From assembly GCA_030849065.1 (NCBI GenBank), contig JASAON010001594.1:1-64000 (forward strand): a stretch of DNA of 64,000 nt, written 5' to 3'. Positions within the stretch are counted from its first letter, which is position 1; each line of letters begins with the position of its first letter. This DNA comes from Jaenimonas drosophilae (Eukaryota; Euglenozoa; Kinetoplastea; Trypanosomatida; Trypanosomatidae). Shown piece after piece: positions 26,540 through 36,264 of the stretch. The translations under genes were made by a program, and so were the position numbers. The notes beneath the pieces are model-generated. The model had not been told where the DNA came from. It saw only the letters and a program-made list of their open reading frames with translations, and searched no databases.

Positions 26540-28993
26540 ATGACATCGTATGACCTCAGCTCCGCCTTTGAGATGGGCCTGAATGCCCCCATCCTGGAGC
26601 GTCAGGCTGTTGTTGGTCGATTCCTCCTGCCAACGCTCGCCTCAGGAAAATCAACATCGTCGGCATCCAAACTGCCACCCCCAGCCTTGTCTCTTGCCTG
26701 CGCGAGCACAGGCCAGAAGGTGATCATTCACAACAACAACAGCCACGCACTGATGGCAAAGCGCTCTGCAAAGAAAGGGGAGGCCGACACCCCTGCCGCG
26801 GATGGCGGGGCTGCCCAGGCATCGGCGGAGGAGTCCTCGATTCGTGTGCTGAGGTTCAACAAGGAGCCCACCTCTCTTGCTGCTGGTCTGCTCCACACAA
26901 ATGATGCAGGTGACGGGTCATCCCCACAACATGATGCCTTGTTGTTTGGGTCTGCGACGAGCATACTCTCCTACGATGTGGAGAACAACCGACAGGGATT
27001 TTACAAGGAGGTGGAGGATGGAGTACGAGCGGTGGCGTGTGGTGCGGTGCCCAACACCAGCAGTGAGCCAGGGACCGCTATGCGTCTTGCACTTGTGGGT
27101 GGCGATTGCAGCATCTACGGCTATGACCAACATGGCATGGAGCGCTTTTGGACGGTGACGGGTGACCAGGTGACGGCCATGGCCCTTGTGCCATGGTCGT
27201 CCGTGGGTGATGAGCTGAATGTGGCAGATCCTCCGGCGCTCTTGGCAGCTTCCGAAGACTTTGAGATTCGCGTCTTTCAGGGTGAGGAGGTGGTGGCCAA
27301 TGTGATGGAGGTCGATCGTGTGGCCCAACTTGTGCCTGCGTGGGAACCCCATCGCGTCCTTCCAGAAGGTGTTGGTGCCGCCGCTGCCGGTAAGTTTGCC
27401 TACCTCCTTGACAACGGAACGGTTGGGGTGTACCACAAGTCCGAGCGTCTGTGGCGAGTGAAGGGGAAGAGCGTGCCTGTCTCTGCCGCCTTTTGTGATG
27501 TGGATGGAGATGGAGTCGATGAATTGGTTATTGGCTGGCGAAGTGGTCGGGTGGAGGTGCGCTCAGATCGCATCCCTGGCAGAAATGGAGGGGAGGTGCT
27601 CTTCCGTGAAGAGTTTTCGAGCCCCATCGCGGCGGTTCTGAGTGCCGACTATCGGCAAGACGGGCATGCCCTACCCATGATTTGCTGCACGGATGGAACC
27701 GTGCGTGGGCTCGTTATGCTGGAGAAGCAGCTGACCGAGGTTGGGGACACCCGTGATACCCAGGCACTCGAGACACTCCTGCAGGAGCGTCAGGCCCTCA
27801 CCACCCAGCTGGCCAGTTTATCCGAGCAGATCACCCTCAAGGCGAGTGGGGAGGAGGACATCACCCTTCCCGTCGTGGGGACGGAGGTACGATGGAAGTG
27901 CCAGCCATCACTGCAGGACCATCGTTTGCACCTCATCTTCACCCTGCACAACTCACAGTCAGACACCTGCATTCAAAGCTGTGTTCTCTCATCCGATGTG
28001 GTGTCCGTCTTCCGTCAGACCGATGAGGAGTCCATCTGCTGCTTTGCCGATCAACCATCATCGACCCTCACCTGCCAACTAGAGTACCGCAATGATGTTC
28101 GTGCACATGTGCGTGCGGCTGTGGCGGTTGGCGCCTGCTACGCCGACAGCTTTCAGATTTATGAACTGGACATTGACATCCCACGCTTCGTCATGTACCA
28201 GCTCCCCGTGGTGCTACAGCACTTCGCGGATGGATCAGGGGAGTCTGCGCCGCTCTACACCATGCCCGAAGGACATGCCACCCTATACTTCTCTGTTAGT
28301 TTGCCCATGGAAGCGTTGGAGGCGTGGTTTCGCCAAGCGTTTTGTGTACCACCCGAGCTCTCTCTGCGAGATGCCAACGACACCACCGCCCCCATTCTTC
28401 ACTTGGAACTTATTTGTCTTCGTGATGGGGCCTGCCTCGGTGTGGAGGTGCACAACTTGGAAGCCGGGGCCAGGTCCATCATTGTGCGCTCCGACTCCCT
28501 CTCTGTCTGCGCCGAGATCATCTCCTCCTTGGGGGCGGACGTCCTCGAAGTTGGTGGGGTTTTTCCGTCCTCGGTTCGAACGGACCTCATCAAGGATGCT
28601 ACCCGCATGGAACAGCTGCTGCTGCAGACGGGGGAGCTCAATAGCATTCACGCGAAGCTGACCTCGGACATCGCCGATGCCGCGGCAGTCATCAAGTCGG
28701 TCCTCACCCGCTCGGAGGATGCCCGGCTGCTTGGGGACTTGGTCAACATGAAGAAGTCCTACGCGGCGCTCTACGACATTGACTGTGAATTGCTCGGTGA
28801 GAATCTAAAGCGTCAGAACAACTTCGACTTCCTCAAGGGGTGTCTGAAGGAGGTGAACTCCTTCATCCAGCTCGCTGGTAAGGTGCACTTGGGGCAGCAG
28901 CGGGCAGAGTTTATCGCGGCGTGTCGTGCAGCCTTGAAGGAGAACGCCTACCCTCGTTTAGTATCCCTGATTCGATATGGGGTGGAGGACTGA
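26540..28993 (+). CDS. BBS2: Bardet-Biedl syndrome 2 protein (BBSome subunit)
   Basis: 817 aa, slightly longer than animal BBS2 (about 720). The N-terminal beta-propeller carries the family blocks MERFWTVTGDQVTAMAL, ASEDFEIRVFQGEEVVANVM, DNGTVGVYHKSERLWRVKGK, DVDGDGVDELVIGWRSGRVE and a YRxDGH...ICCTDGTVRG stretch. A short coiled coil follows (ETLLQERQALTTQLASLSEQ, about 413-432), then the GAE/platform and helical C-terminal parts. BBS2 pairs with BBS7 in the BBSome, which moves membrane proteins along the flagellum. An insert rich in Ala, Lys and Ser (about 30-90) interrupts the first blade. Presence fits a flagellate. Confidence 0.94.
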   Translation: MTSYDLSSAFEMGLNAPILERQAVVGRFLLPTLASGKSTSSASKLPPPALSLACASTGQKVIIHNNNSHALMAKRSAKKGEADTPAADGGAAQASAEESSIRVLRFNKEPTSLAAGLLHTNDAGDGSSPQHDALLFGSATSILSYDVENNRQGFYKEVEDGVRAVACGAVPNTSSEPGTAMRLALVGGDCSIYGYDQHGMERFWTVTGDQVTAMALVPWSSVGDELNVADPPALLAASEDFEIRVFQGEEVVANVMEVDRVAQLVPAWEPHRVLPEGVGAAAAGKFAYLLDNGTVGVYHKSERLWRVKGKSVPVSAAFCDVDGDGVDELVIGWRSGRVEVRSDRIPGRNGGEVLFREEFSSPIAAVLSADYRQDGHALPMICCTDGTVRGLVMLEKQLTEVGDTRDTQALETLLQERQALTTQLASLSEQITLKASGEEDITLPVVGTEVRWKCQPSLQDHRLHLIFTLHNSQSDTCIQSCVLSSDVVSVFRQTDEESICCFADQPSSTLTCQLEYRNDVRAHVRAAVAVGACYADSFQIYELDIDIPRFVMYQLPVVLQHFADGSGESAPLYTMPEGHATLYFSVSLPMEALEAWFRQAFCVPPELSLRDANDTTAPILHLELICLRDGACLGVEVHNLEAGARSIIVRSDSLSVCAEIISSLGADVLEVGGVFPSSVRTDLIKDATRMEQLLLQTGELNSIHAKLTSDIADAAAVIKSVLTRSEDARLLGDLVNMKKSYAALYDIDCELLGENLKRQNNFDFLKGCLKEVNSFIQLAGKVHLGQQRAEFIAACRAALKENAYPRLVSLIRYGVED

Positions 28994-29388
28994 GGGGCGG
29001 TCTCTGTAGAGGCTGTCTTGTCTTCTTCTTCTTTTCGTGCTACACTCATTCAGATTCACTGCGGGAAGTTCCTTCCAAGCAAGTGATTGTTGTAAAAGTT
29101 CTTCTGTTTGTAACGGGAGTAACCCTCTTCTCTTTCCTATTCTTCTTCTTTCTATTGGTGCTGTAGTTCTAGCAAGGGATCTTTGGTGGTTGCCGCATAC
29201 GATAATTTGCGTCACCCGAGGTATATCTTTTGTAGTGTGTATCGTGGTTGACCGCCGTGGACAGACTTAAGCCCCTCGCGGTTAGAGCGCCATCACTTGC
29301 TCGCACCCTACACCTGTAGTAGCAAAGAGAAAGAGTCTTAGTACTGTGTGCAAATTGGCACGTTGTCACTGCCACTGTTGTCGTGAGA
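28994..29388 (+). other. Intergenic, 395 bp
   Basis: 3' UTR and leader. C/T tracts lie at 29019-29037 and 29126-29156, the second followed by GTAG at 29165-29166. No gene seen. Confidence 0.4.
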
Positions 29389-30978
29389 ATGTTTAGACGT
29401 TTCACCCGCCCTTGCTCGCTGGCCTTGGCCTCGCAGCTCCAGGCTGGCAGCCGATGGGCAAGTGGGGTGACCTCCGCTGGGGTCACTCCGAAGTCAGCCC
29501 CTGCTGCCGCAACCGCCGCCTCGGCCGGGCCCTACATGCCTGCCTATTCGGAAGTGAAGGGCACCAAGGATGGTGTACCCGTGCTGGATCAGCTGATTGG
29601 CTACTACGTGAACATCCAATCACGTAAGATGTACTACAAGGACTTCCTTCGCATCGAGCACCAGGCTGTCCGTTGGGCGTTTGCTGATATTCGCAAGAAC
29701 AGTGAGGCGCTTGCCCATGGTCTTCTCCAGACCGGCGTCCGCCCTGGCCATCGTGTCTTGGCAATTCAGCCATGCAACTGCGAGACCTTCGTGCTGCAGC
29801 TGGCGTGCGCCAAGATCGGAGCCCTGCTCTGCGTAGTCCCCCACAGCAGCATTAGTGCCGACAAGCTGCGCTTCTACTTGAACGAGTTCCAACCCAGCCA
29901 CCTTGTGGCACGTGAATGGATCAATGTGCCTGAGGTGAAGCAGGGTGAGTTGGTGGAGCGAAACATGCACTTTTGGGATACCATCTACAACGTACTTCCG
30001 GAGCTAGGCCTGTCCTACCCAGGTCAGAAGTTCCAGTGGGTGCACTCACAGGAGTTCTTCTTCCTGAAGAAGGTCATCATCACCGACCACAACATGAACT
30101 TGCTCGGGGTAACGCCCATGCGTAAGATGCTGGTGTGGGGCCCCTTCTCCTACTACGAGCAGCGCCTGCGCCGTCTCTCCGCCCTTCTTCACCCAGATGA
30201 TCCGGTGCTCGCCTTGGAGGACCCCCATCCCGCCGTGGAGGACCGTCTTCACGTCACCTACTCCCATCGTCACTGCACCAATGCAGGTTTCTTGTTTAGC
30301 CAGCTGATGAACTTCAAGGCGGAAACACGATTTGGAGTGATGCCAAACCACCACACCAACCCCATTGGCTCGATCGTGGCCCCCTACGCCGCCTTGACCT
30401 CCGGTGCTGTGCTGGTGCACATTCATGCCGACATGTTCACGGATGACCACGCCATCAACGGTATTGAGAAGCTGTGTGTGGAGGAGGTACAGACGATCCT
30501 GGGTAAGAAGGCGGACTTTGACCTGATTCTTAAGCACGCCGGCAACTTTGATGCGGACCAGTTCGAGCACCTGAAGTCTGTGGTGCTCTTCGAGGATTCC
30601 CAGGAGGAGCCCATCCCGTCGACCTACTTGCAGAAGTTAGCCACCGCCCTCAGTCTGGAGGATGTCTTCGTCTTCCGGGGACCCATGGAGGCATCCTACA
30701 TGCTCTCGTGGAGGTCCTTGAAGAAGGGCCCGCTGGGCATGGTTCCGCACGTAGAGGCGAAGGTGGTGGGTGATCGCGGTACGGGTGATGCCAAGGTCCT
30801 CTCTGCTGGAACACGGGGAAATCTTCGGCTGAAGGGCCCCCACGTTAGTGCTGGCTACTACAACAACGCCGGCTTGATGACGGAGATGGTGGATGAGAAG
30901 GGCTTCGTCAGCACCAGCCGCGAGGCAATGATTGATGAGTCCGGGAACGTGACGCTGATGGACACCCAAGTACTGTAA
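29389..30978 (+). CDS. Degenerate AMP-binding (acyl-CoA-synthetase-like) mitochondrial protein
   Basis: 529 aa from the ATG (frame open from 29383). MFRRFTRPCSLALASQLQAG is a typical mitochondrial presequence. Residues about 45-160 follow the ANL-superfamily N-domain (ALAHGLLQTGVRPGHRVLAI; LACAKIGALLCVVP), and residues about 470-525 follow its end (TRGNLRLKGPHVSAGYYNN; SGNVTLMD). The signature P-loop YTSGTTGxPKG is absent; the region reads VTYSHRHCTNAG. The Tyr-Gly-x-Thr-Glu block reads FRGPMEAS and the Thr-Gly-Asp motif is lost (STSREAM). The protein stops where the roughly 100-residue C-terminal lid should begin. It is probably not an active ligase; a structural role in the mitochondrion is inferred. 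GC-rich codons suggest solid expression. Confidence 0.8.
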   Translation: MFRRFTRPCSLALASQLQAGSRWASGVTSAGVTPKSAPAAATAASAGPYMPAYSEVKGTKDGVPVLDQLIGYYVNIQSRKMYYKDFLRIEHQAVRWAFADIRKNSEALAHGLLQTGVRPGHRVLAIQPCNCETFVLQLACAKIGALLCVVPHSSISADKLRFYLNEFQPSHLVAREWINVPEVKQGELVERNMHFWDTIYNVLPELGLSYPGQKFQWVHSQEFFFLKKVIITDHNMNLLGVTPMRKMLVWGPFSYYEQRLRRLSALLHPDDPVLALEDPHPAVEDRLHVTYSHRHCTNAGFLFSQLMNFKAETRFGVMPNHHTNPIGSIVAPYAALTSGAVLVHIHADMFTDDHAINGIEKLCVEEVQTILGKKADFDLILKHAGNFDADQFEHLKSVVLFEDSQEEPIPSTYLQKLATALSLEDVFVFRGPMEASYMLSWRSLKKGPLGMVPHVEAKVVGDRGTGDAKVLSAGTRGNLRLKGPHVSAGYYNNAGLMTEMVDEKGFVSTSREAMIDESGNVTLMDTQVL

Positions 30979-31320
30979 GAGCGCCATCTTGCGATGGAAG
31001 CACTTCACATCTCCCCTCTGCTGCTGTTGCTGCAAGGACGTACGTGAGACCGTTGGGATTCGTCTAGAGAAGCTGGAGTGTTAGGGGGGAGAGTGTGGGT
31101 TAGCTGTAGTACACCACAATAGTAAGTGGCTTGAATGAGACCGACAACGACGTCACTGCAGTAGTGCTGCCTCTTCATTGGGGGCAGTTGGTAGGTTCTT
31201 ACTCATGCCCTGTATGATGGCGCTCATTGACACGCGGAATGTATGCACCTCTTCTTAACCCTATTTCTTACATTTACCCGTGCAGTTAGGCTGATAGGCT
31301 TGACCACCTACCCGTGTAGG
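30979..31320 (+). other. Intergenic, 342 bp
   Basis: 3' UTR of the synthetase-like gene and leader of SF3B2. The acceptor is probably the CAG at 31283-31285, after the tract at 31249-31280. No gene seen. Confidence 0.45.
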
Positions 31321-32655
31321 ATGGCCAAATCCAAGAAGGAGAAGAAGCTCGATCGCAAGAAGCGATTGGGGGAGTTGCTGGAGGCTAGTAAGAATGTTCA
31401 AGACACACTCTGGAAAAAGAGCATCGACCAGCCGCAGTCTGAGGTGGTGTACGTCTTGCCCGAGGCGGATGACTTTCTAAGCCCTGCTGCAGATACCGCA
31501 GCTGCCGATGCCGACCCATCATTTCCCAATGAGGTTCAGCTCAATGACGAGAATAAGGAGGATGAAGATCGCGTGGCCCTCCCAAGCACCCACCCAACTC
31601 CCGCAGCCGCAAAACAGCAGAAGCAGCGGAAGCGCGGCAAGATAAATTGGCAGGATATGAAGCTCCTGGTGGCGGAGAAGTACGGTGCAGATGCCGCCAC
31701 GCTCGTGGATGCGCACGACGGCAATGCGGAGGACCCCATGTTCACGGTGTTCCTCAAACTCCAGCCCCACACCGTCCCTGTGCCTCGCCATTGGAGTGTT
31801 CTGCGCTCCTTCAACTCCCAGCAGGCGGACCGCGAGGAGGCCACGGGGCTCGTGCCCCCCTCCATCCAGGCGATTGGGATTGACAAGCTACGCGCCACCA
31901 AGGATGAGAAGGCCTGCCCGGATCAGAAGTCCTTCGTTACGTGCTTCTTCACGGGTACACCCCTCAAGCGCAAGTCATTTGGTGTCTCGTTGAGCCACTT
32001 CGGTGATGTGTACCATGAACGTAAGTGGATGCCCAAGGCCCGCTTCACCCCAGGCCGCCTCTCCCAGCGTCTTCGGCAAGCACTCGGGATGGGCTCCACT
32101 GCCCCACCCCCGTGGCTATACAGTATGCAGCGCATGCGCCGGCTTCCCCCTGCCTACCCCGACCTCCGCATACCCGGCCTCAACGCTCCCATTCCGCCAG
32201 GATCTCAGTGGGGCCAAGGGCAGGGCCAGTGGGGAGATCCCCCGCGAGCGGCAAATAACAAGTTCCTGTTTCCCAGCGTGACGGATGAGGCAGCCTTGGT
32301 GGGCGGAGGTACAGGCCCACTGCGGTGGGGATCCGTGCCAATCCTCGTGGAGAGCTCAGCCGGTAGTCCAACCACAGCAGCAGCACCCGCCCCCAAGCCT
32401 GTAGCTGCCATGCCACAGAGGGCCACGACGGCCCCTGCCACAACAGCAGGGCCGACCATCAATCCAGTACCTTTCCAACCTCAGTCATTCACTCAGCAGA
32501 TGGCAGGTCAGGCGCCGGCCTACCAGGCACCTCAAGAGTACGTCCGTGTGCAGGATGGTCAAGATGCTGCCTCGGTCACCGTAGGCCATCACTTCCGTGC
32601 AGCTCAACAACCCCCCAATCCACCCAATAGTGCCAATGCAGGACAAGGCCGCTGA
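31321..32655 (+). CDS. SF3B2: Splicing factor 3B subunit 2 (SAP145)
   Basis: 444 aa from ATG 31321; the 26 residues open upstream are translated leader before the predicted acceptor at 31284-31285. The DUF382 core shows VPVPRHWSVLRSF, then GDVYHERKWMPK and LSQRLRQALGMG. The PSP region is PPPWLYSMQRM, PPAYPDLRIPGLNAPIPPGS and WGQGQGQWGDPP. SF3B2 is part of U2 snRNP SF3b and clamps the branch-site duplex, so in trypanosomatids it serves trans-splicing of every mRNA. It is about half the length of human SF3B2, with the N-terminal extension missing and a Pro/Ala/Gln-rich tail instead. Confidence 0.94.
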   Translation: MAKSKKEKKLDRKKRLGELLEASKNVQDTLWKKSIDQPQSEVVYVLPEADDFLSPAADTAAADADPSFPNEVQLNDENKEDEDRVALPSTHPTPAAAKQQKQRKRGKINWQDMKLLVAEKYGADAATLVDAHDGNAEDPMFTVFLKLQPHTVPVPRHWSVLRSFNSQQADREEATGLVPPSIQAIGIDKLRATKDEKACPDQKSFVTCFFTGTPLKRKSFGVSLSHFGDVYHERKWMPKARFTPGRLSQRLRQALGMGSTAPPPWLYSMQRMRRLPPAYPDLRIPGLNAPIPPGSQWGQGQGQWGDPPRAANNKFLFPSVTDEAALVGGGTGPLRWGSVPILVESSAGSPTTAAAPAPKPVAAMPQRATTAPATTAGPTINPVPFQPQSFTQQMAGQAPAYQAPQEYVRVQDGQDAASVTVGHHFRAAQQPPNPPNSANAGQGR

Positions 32656-32907
32656 AAGAGGTAATGCCATCAAGTTACGTAACTGAAGCATTCGTTGTGA
32701 TGCCACATTCCCATTCACGTCATCATTCTGGTGCACGACTACAGTTTGCGTGTACAGCAAGTAACTCCTTCTTTTTTTTTTTTCTCCCCTCTCTCTCTCT
32801 ATGTTGAAGGTGTGAGACGCAACACCACTGCTTTCCTCATTGTGTAGCACTCAACGAATCCATCTATCCCCATCGAACCCATCACCAACGCGCATCTGTA
32901 CGTCACC

Positions 32908-33867
32908 ATGTCCATCCCTCGAGACAACTTCACCTTTCAGTTTGCCGACCTCAAGGCAGGATGCAATGGCGCCATGGCCATGGCAAAGGTGTCTTCCGCT
33001 TTTGTGCGTAGCTTCCAGACGAGCGCCAAGTACGAAGAGATGTTGACCGCGATTGCGGAACGCCTGTTGGGGGGCGAGCTGGACGAAGCCAGCCTGAAGG
33101 CCCTCGAGAAGGCACTGAACCAGCGACAGACGGACTTGTTGGCGGAGGAGCGAGCCAAGGATAAGGACCGCCTCAAGAAGTGGGCGCCCGAACAGCTGCG
33201 CAAGGGCCTGAAGGACTTGAACGAAGATGATGATGAGGACGACGAGGAAGTACCTGATAACAGCGATGAGGTGGCTAAGAAGACCGCGGCGGAGCAGGAG
33301 GCCCAGTGGATCAAGGAGCAGGAGCGCGCCGCCGCCGCTGAGGAGATGCGTCTGGCCAACGAGGAGCGCCTGCGCGCTCAGGCACGTAAGGTTGATACCT
33401 CTGCTTTGGACGCACTGCTGAAGTCGGGTGCCATCAAGATGGTGAACTCTGGCAAGGGGCAGGACAACAAGCAGAAGAAGCCAAACCAAGGTACGATGTC
33501 CGCAGAGGAAGTACAGGCGATGCAGCGTGAGGTGGCGGAGCTTACCAAGGAGTCTAAGCGTCTTCAGGCGGTGGTGAAGACCAACGACGAGGAGCTGACG
33601 GCGTCAGTGCAGGCAGCCACATCGGAGCTCAACACGGCAGAGGCTGAGGCTGGCAAGCTGCCCGTTCGTGCACCTCCCACCAAAACACTCAACAAGGGGC
33701 AGGTCGCGGCGCTTCAGCAGAAGCTGGACAAGCAGCGCATGGAGCGGGATCGCTTCGCGTTGCAGCTCAAGTCGATGGAGGCCAACGATGAGCGTACCAA
33801 ACTGCTCGATATCCTGGCGAAGCGGGATCAGTTTCAGATTCTTCTGGATGAGGCGGCATGGCAGTAG
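32908..33867 (+). CDS. Hypothetical coiled-coil protein, 319 aa
   Basis: Not recognised. A short non-coiled N-terminus (MSIPRDNFTFQFADLKAGCN) is followed by an almost wholly helical, charged protein. Coiled-coil segments fall at about 125-165 (EAQWIKEQERAAAAEEMRLA) and 195-315 (AMQREVAELTKESKRLQAVV; LQQKLDKQRMERDRFALQLK). An acidic patch NEDDDEDDEEV sits near residue 105. No membrane segment. ATG 32908 is the first in-frame ATG after the leader. A cytoskeletal or flagellar role would fit but is only a guess. Confidence 0.8.
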   Translation: MSIPRDNFTFQFADLKAGCNGAMAMAKVSSAFVRSFQTSAKYEEMLTAIAERLLGGELDEASLKALEKALNQRQTDLLAEERAKDKDRLKKWAPEQLRKGLKDLNEDDDEDDEEVPDNSDEVAKKTAAEQEAQWIKEQERAAAAEEMRLANEERLRAQARKVDTSALDALLKSGAIKMVNSGKGQDNKQKKPNQGTMSAEEVQAMQREVAELTKESKRLQAVVKTNDEELTASVQAATSELNTAEAEAGKLPVRAPPTKTLNKGQVAALQQKLDKQRMERDRFALQLKSMEANDERTKLLDILAKRDQFQILLDEAAWQ

Positions 33868-34282
33868 ATGACGAGGGAAAAAAGAAGATTCTGCCAGACA
33901 CACTTCTTATCAGTAACACAATTATAAGTGGGGCCTTCACGTGCATTCATCTATCAGCATCAGCGACTCTGCTGTGTGCTGTGGCTGAGAGGACACGAGG
34001 GAGTATGTCTTGCTGTAACGTGCTCATCACCTGCTTGGTGCTTACACTGAGGTGTACTAAGTAGTACCTTGACTTGCTTGCCGGCACATATGTCTGCCTC
34101 TTCTTCTCTTTGTTGGCTTTTCTTTTTCATTTATCATGTTAGCGGAAAAAAAAGCAACAACCTCCCACGTTACCAAACGTTTGGCCTGTTGTTCGTACAT
34201 TGATTAAGGACCCCCTGTCGGCACTCACGTGAGTACTCGTACACGCTCGTTAGAAAACCCATCTCTTTCTCCATTTCACATC
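33868..34282 (+). other. Intergenic, 415 bp
   Basis: A C/T-rich tract at 34092-34138 ends at TTAG (34141-34142), a good acceptor for the next gene; a second AG is at 34251-34252. No gene seen. Confidence 0.45.
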
Positions 34283-36028
34283 ATGTCCGCTGGTTATGTT
34301 GCCGTAACTATTATTTTTTTCGTCCTTGCGTTGGGCGTGTGCCTGCTGGCCTACCGCTACTACACAAGGTTGTCCTTCAAGACCATGCCCCTGAACTGTG
34401 CATTTTGGCAAGCACTTTCACTCTACGTTTGTGTGGTTCCTTTCCCATTGTTGGTGATGGACATTGATGCCGCCTTGTACGCACGTGACACCGGTGCCCC
34501 TTCACAGACGTGGATGCGCCCCATCTGGATCACCATCTTTGCCGTATCGTACTGGTGCGCATGGATCACCTTACCCGTGGCGCAAATGTATACCGAGGTG
34601 GGCGAGTTCACCTACAAGGGCCGGCTGATTCACTCCATCAAGCTCAACCTGAAGCTCTATGGAGCCATCGTCTCCATCATTCTCATTGTGTTTGTGTATT
34701 TGCTCATCTTGAAGGGTGCGTACACCTCCACGGCGAGAATCTTGAAGATTGCCATCTCCTTGGCCAACACCTGGGGCTTGCTCATTTTGACGCTCTTCAT
34801 GCCGGCTGGCTTGGTCGGAGTACCTCGCATGCTGTGGCGCAACGCCGATGCCAGAAAGTTGCTGCGTCGTCGGCTGTTCGATGTGATTGACATCCAAGAA
34901 GACCTCGACCTCGCCGCGATGGACCTCTCCGCGGTGAAGAGTGAGCTGATCAGCATCGATCCCCTCGTCTCTGATGAGAATCGCCCTCATTTAGGTGAGA
35001 TGTTAGAGCTCATCGCCACCACCGATCGTGAGGTGCCGCAGTACCACATCGCCGCACAGCGAGTGCGGGCCGTGCCGTCTGAAGACCGCAATGACATCTC
35101 GTTGGAGCACCTGGAACTCCTTCACGCAAAACTGAAGCGGTCCATCAAAATTGTGCGCCGTGCAAGCTACCGCTGGACCTCCACGGTGCGTGAGTGCCAA
35201 ACCCTGGATGCCATCATTGCTGGACCTGACAGCACTAACAACCAGATGAAGCGCATTTGGTACACGATTCGTACCTACGTCTATTGGGCTGGATTTGGCG
35301 TGACAACCTTTCTGACCCTGGTGATTTTGTGGAGTGAGCTCGTGCTTCCATTCCGACAACTCAGCAGCAAGCCGCTGGGATTGGTGGAGGTGATCATGCA
35401 CAGCAGCGTTCACTTTGTGGCATCCATCATCTTCCTCTTCTACATGGCCTACTGCGCCTACTGGGCCGCCTTTCAGTTCAAGGTCTTTGATGTGTACGTC
35501 ATTTACCCTGACATCGCCGACAACGCCTCTTTGTGCTTCAACGAGTGTTTCCTGGTGCGTTTGCTCATGCCACTGTGCTTTAACTTCCTCCTCATCTCGG
35601 GACTGTCTGCGGCCAGCACTGGCGTGGATGTGGAGTACGGCCACGTGTACCGTCGCAACATGGATATCAGCATGTTGTTTGGGGAGTGGTTCAACCGCTT
35701 CTTACCCGCGCTCATTCCTTTTCTCTCCATCATCGTCTTCTTCAATCTGGCGCAGCGTCTACTGAGTCTTGTTGGGGTGGAGGTGCATGACCCCAACGAT
35801 GTGGAGAGCCCCTCCGTTCGTCAGCGCATTCTCGATGGCAAGCGGCTCGTGGAAATTGATGTGGGCCACGAGCTCACCGCGTCAGTCCTGCCAGACGGAG
35901 ATGGAGAGACAACGATTGTGCCTGGATTCACAACCGCCCCTGCTGCTCCAGCACCCCCGATGGAGCGTGGCCAGCGATACAAGGAGTACCTGGCAAAGAA
36001 GGAGCGCAAAGATGATGATGAGCCTTGA
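34283..36028 (+). CDS. LMBR1-like multi-pass membrane protein
   Basis: 581 aa. About nine hydrophobic segments are arranged as in the LMBR1/LMBD family: an N-terminal group (about 4-25, 38-60, 75-98, 125-150, 155-180), a charged cytosolic loop with coiled-coil character (about 190-335), then four more (about 340-365, 375-400, 425-450, 480-505). The segment NCAFWQALSLYVCVVPFPLL and the extracellular-side YGHVYRRNMDISMLFGEWFN fit the family. Relatives include lipocalin receptors and the lysosomal cobalamin exporter LMBD1; no substrate can be inferred here. The C-terminus is charged and cytosolic (KKERKDDDEP). The frame is open upstream from a GTG at 34229, but ATG 34283 is used. Confidence 0.85.
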   Translation: MSAGYVAVTIIFFVLALGVCLLAYRYYTRLSFKTMPLNCAFWQALSLYVCVVPFPLLVMDIDAALYARDTGAPSQTWMRPIWITIFAVSYWCAWITLPVAQMYTEVGEFTYKGRLIHSIKLNLKLYGAIVSIILIVFVYLLILKGAYTSTARILKIAISLANTWGLLILTLFMPAGLVGVPRMLWRNADARKLLRRRLFDVIDIQEDLDLAAMDLSAVKSELISIDPLVSDENRPHLGEMLELIATTDREVPQYHIAAQRVRAVPSEDRNDISLEHLELLHAKLKRSIKIVRRASYRWTSTVRECQTLDAIIAGPDSTNNQMKRIWYTIRTYVYWAGFGVTTFLTLVILWSELVLPFRQLSSKPLGLVEVIMHSSVHFVASIIFLFYMAYCAYWAAFQFKVFDVYVIYPDIADNASLCFNECFLVRLLMPLCFNFLLISGLSAASTGVDVEYGHVYRRNMDISMLFGEWFNRFLPALIPFLSIIVFFNLAQRLLSLVGVEVHDPNDVESPSVRQRILDGKRLVEIDVGHELTASVLPDGDGETTIVPGFTTAPAAPAPPMERGQRYKEYLAKKERKDDDEP

Positions 36029-36264
36029 GTGGGCTCTATACTTGTTGCGTACTCAGGAATGAAGGACTGTGTAGCACCTGGCTCTGTCGTGCTTCGTACA
36101 TCTCCCAATCCAATCGATGAAGATGGATTCATTGTGTGTGTGTGTGCCACCTTGGTGTTCGTGTGTGTGTGTGTGTTGCTCCCATGCTCATCATCAGCCT
36201 TGTGTGTGATTCTCCTTCCTTCTTCTTCTCCCACGTTAGAAACTGCAATCAGAACAGACGAAGC

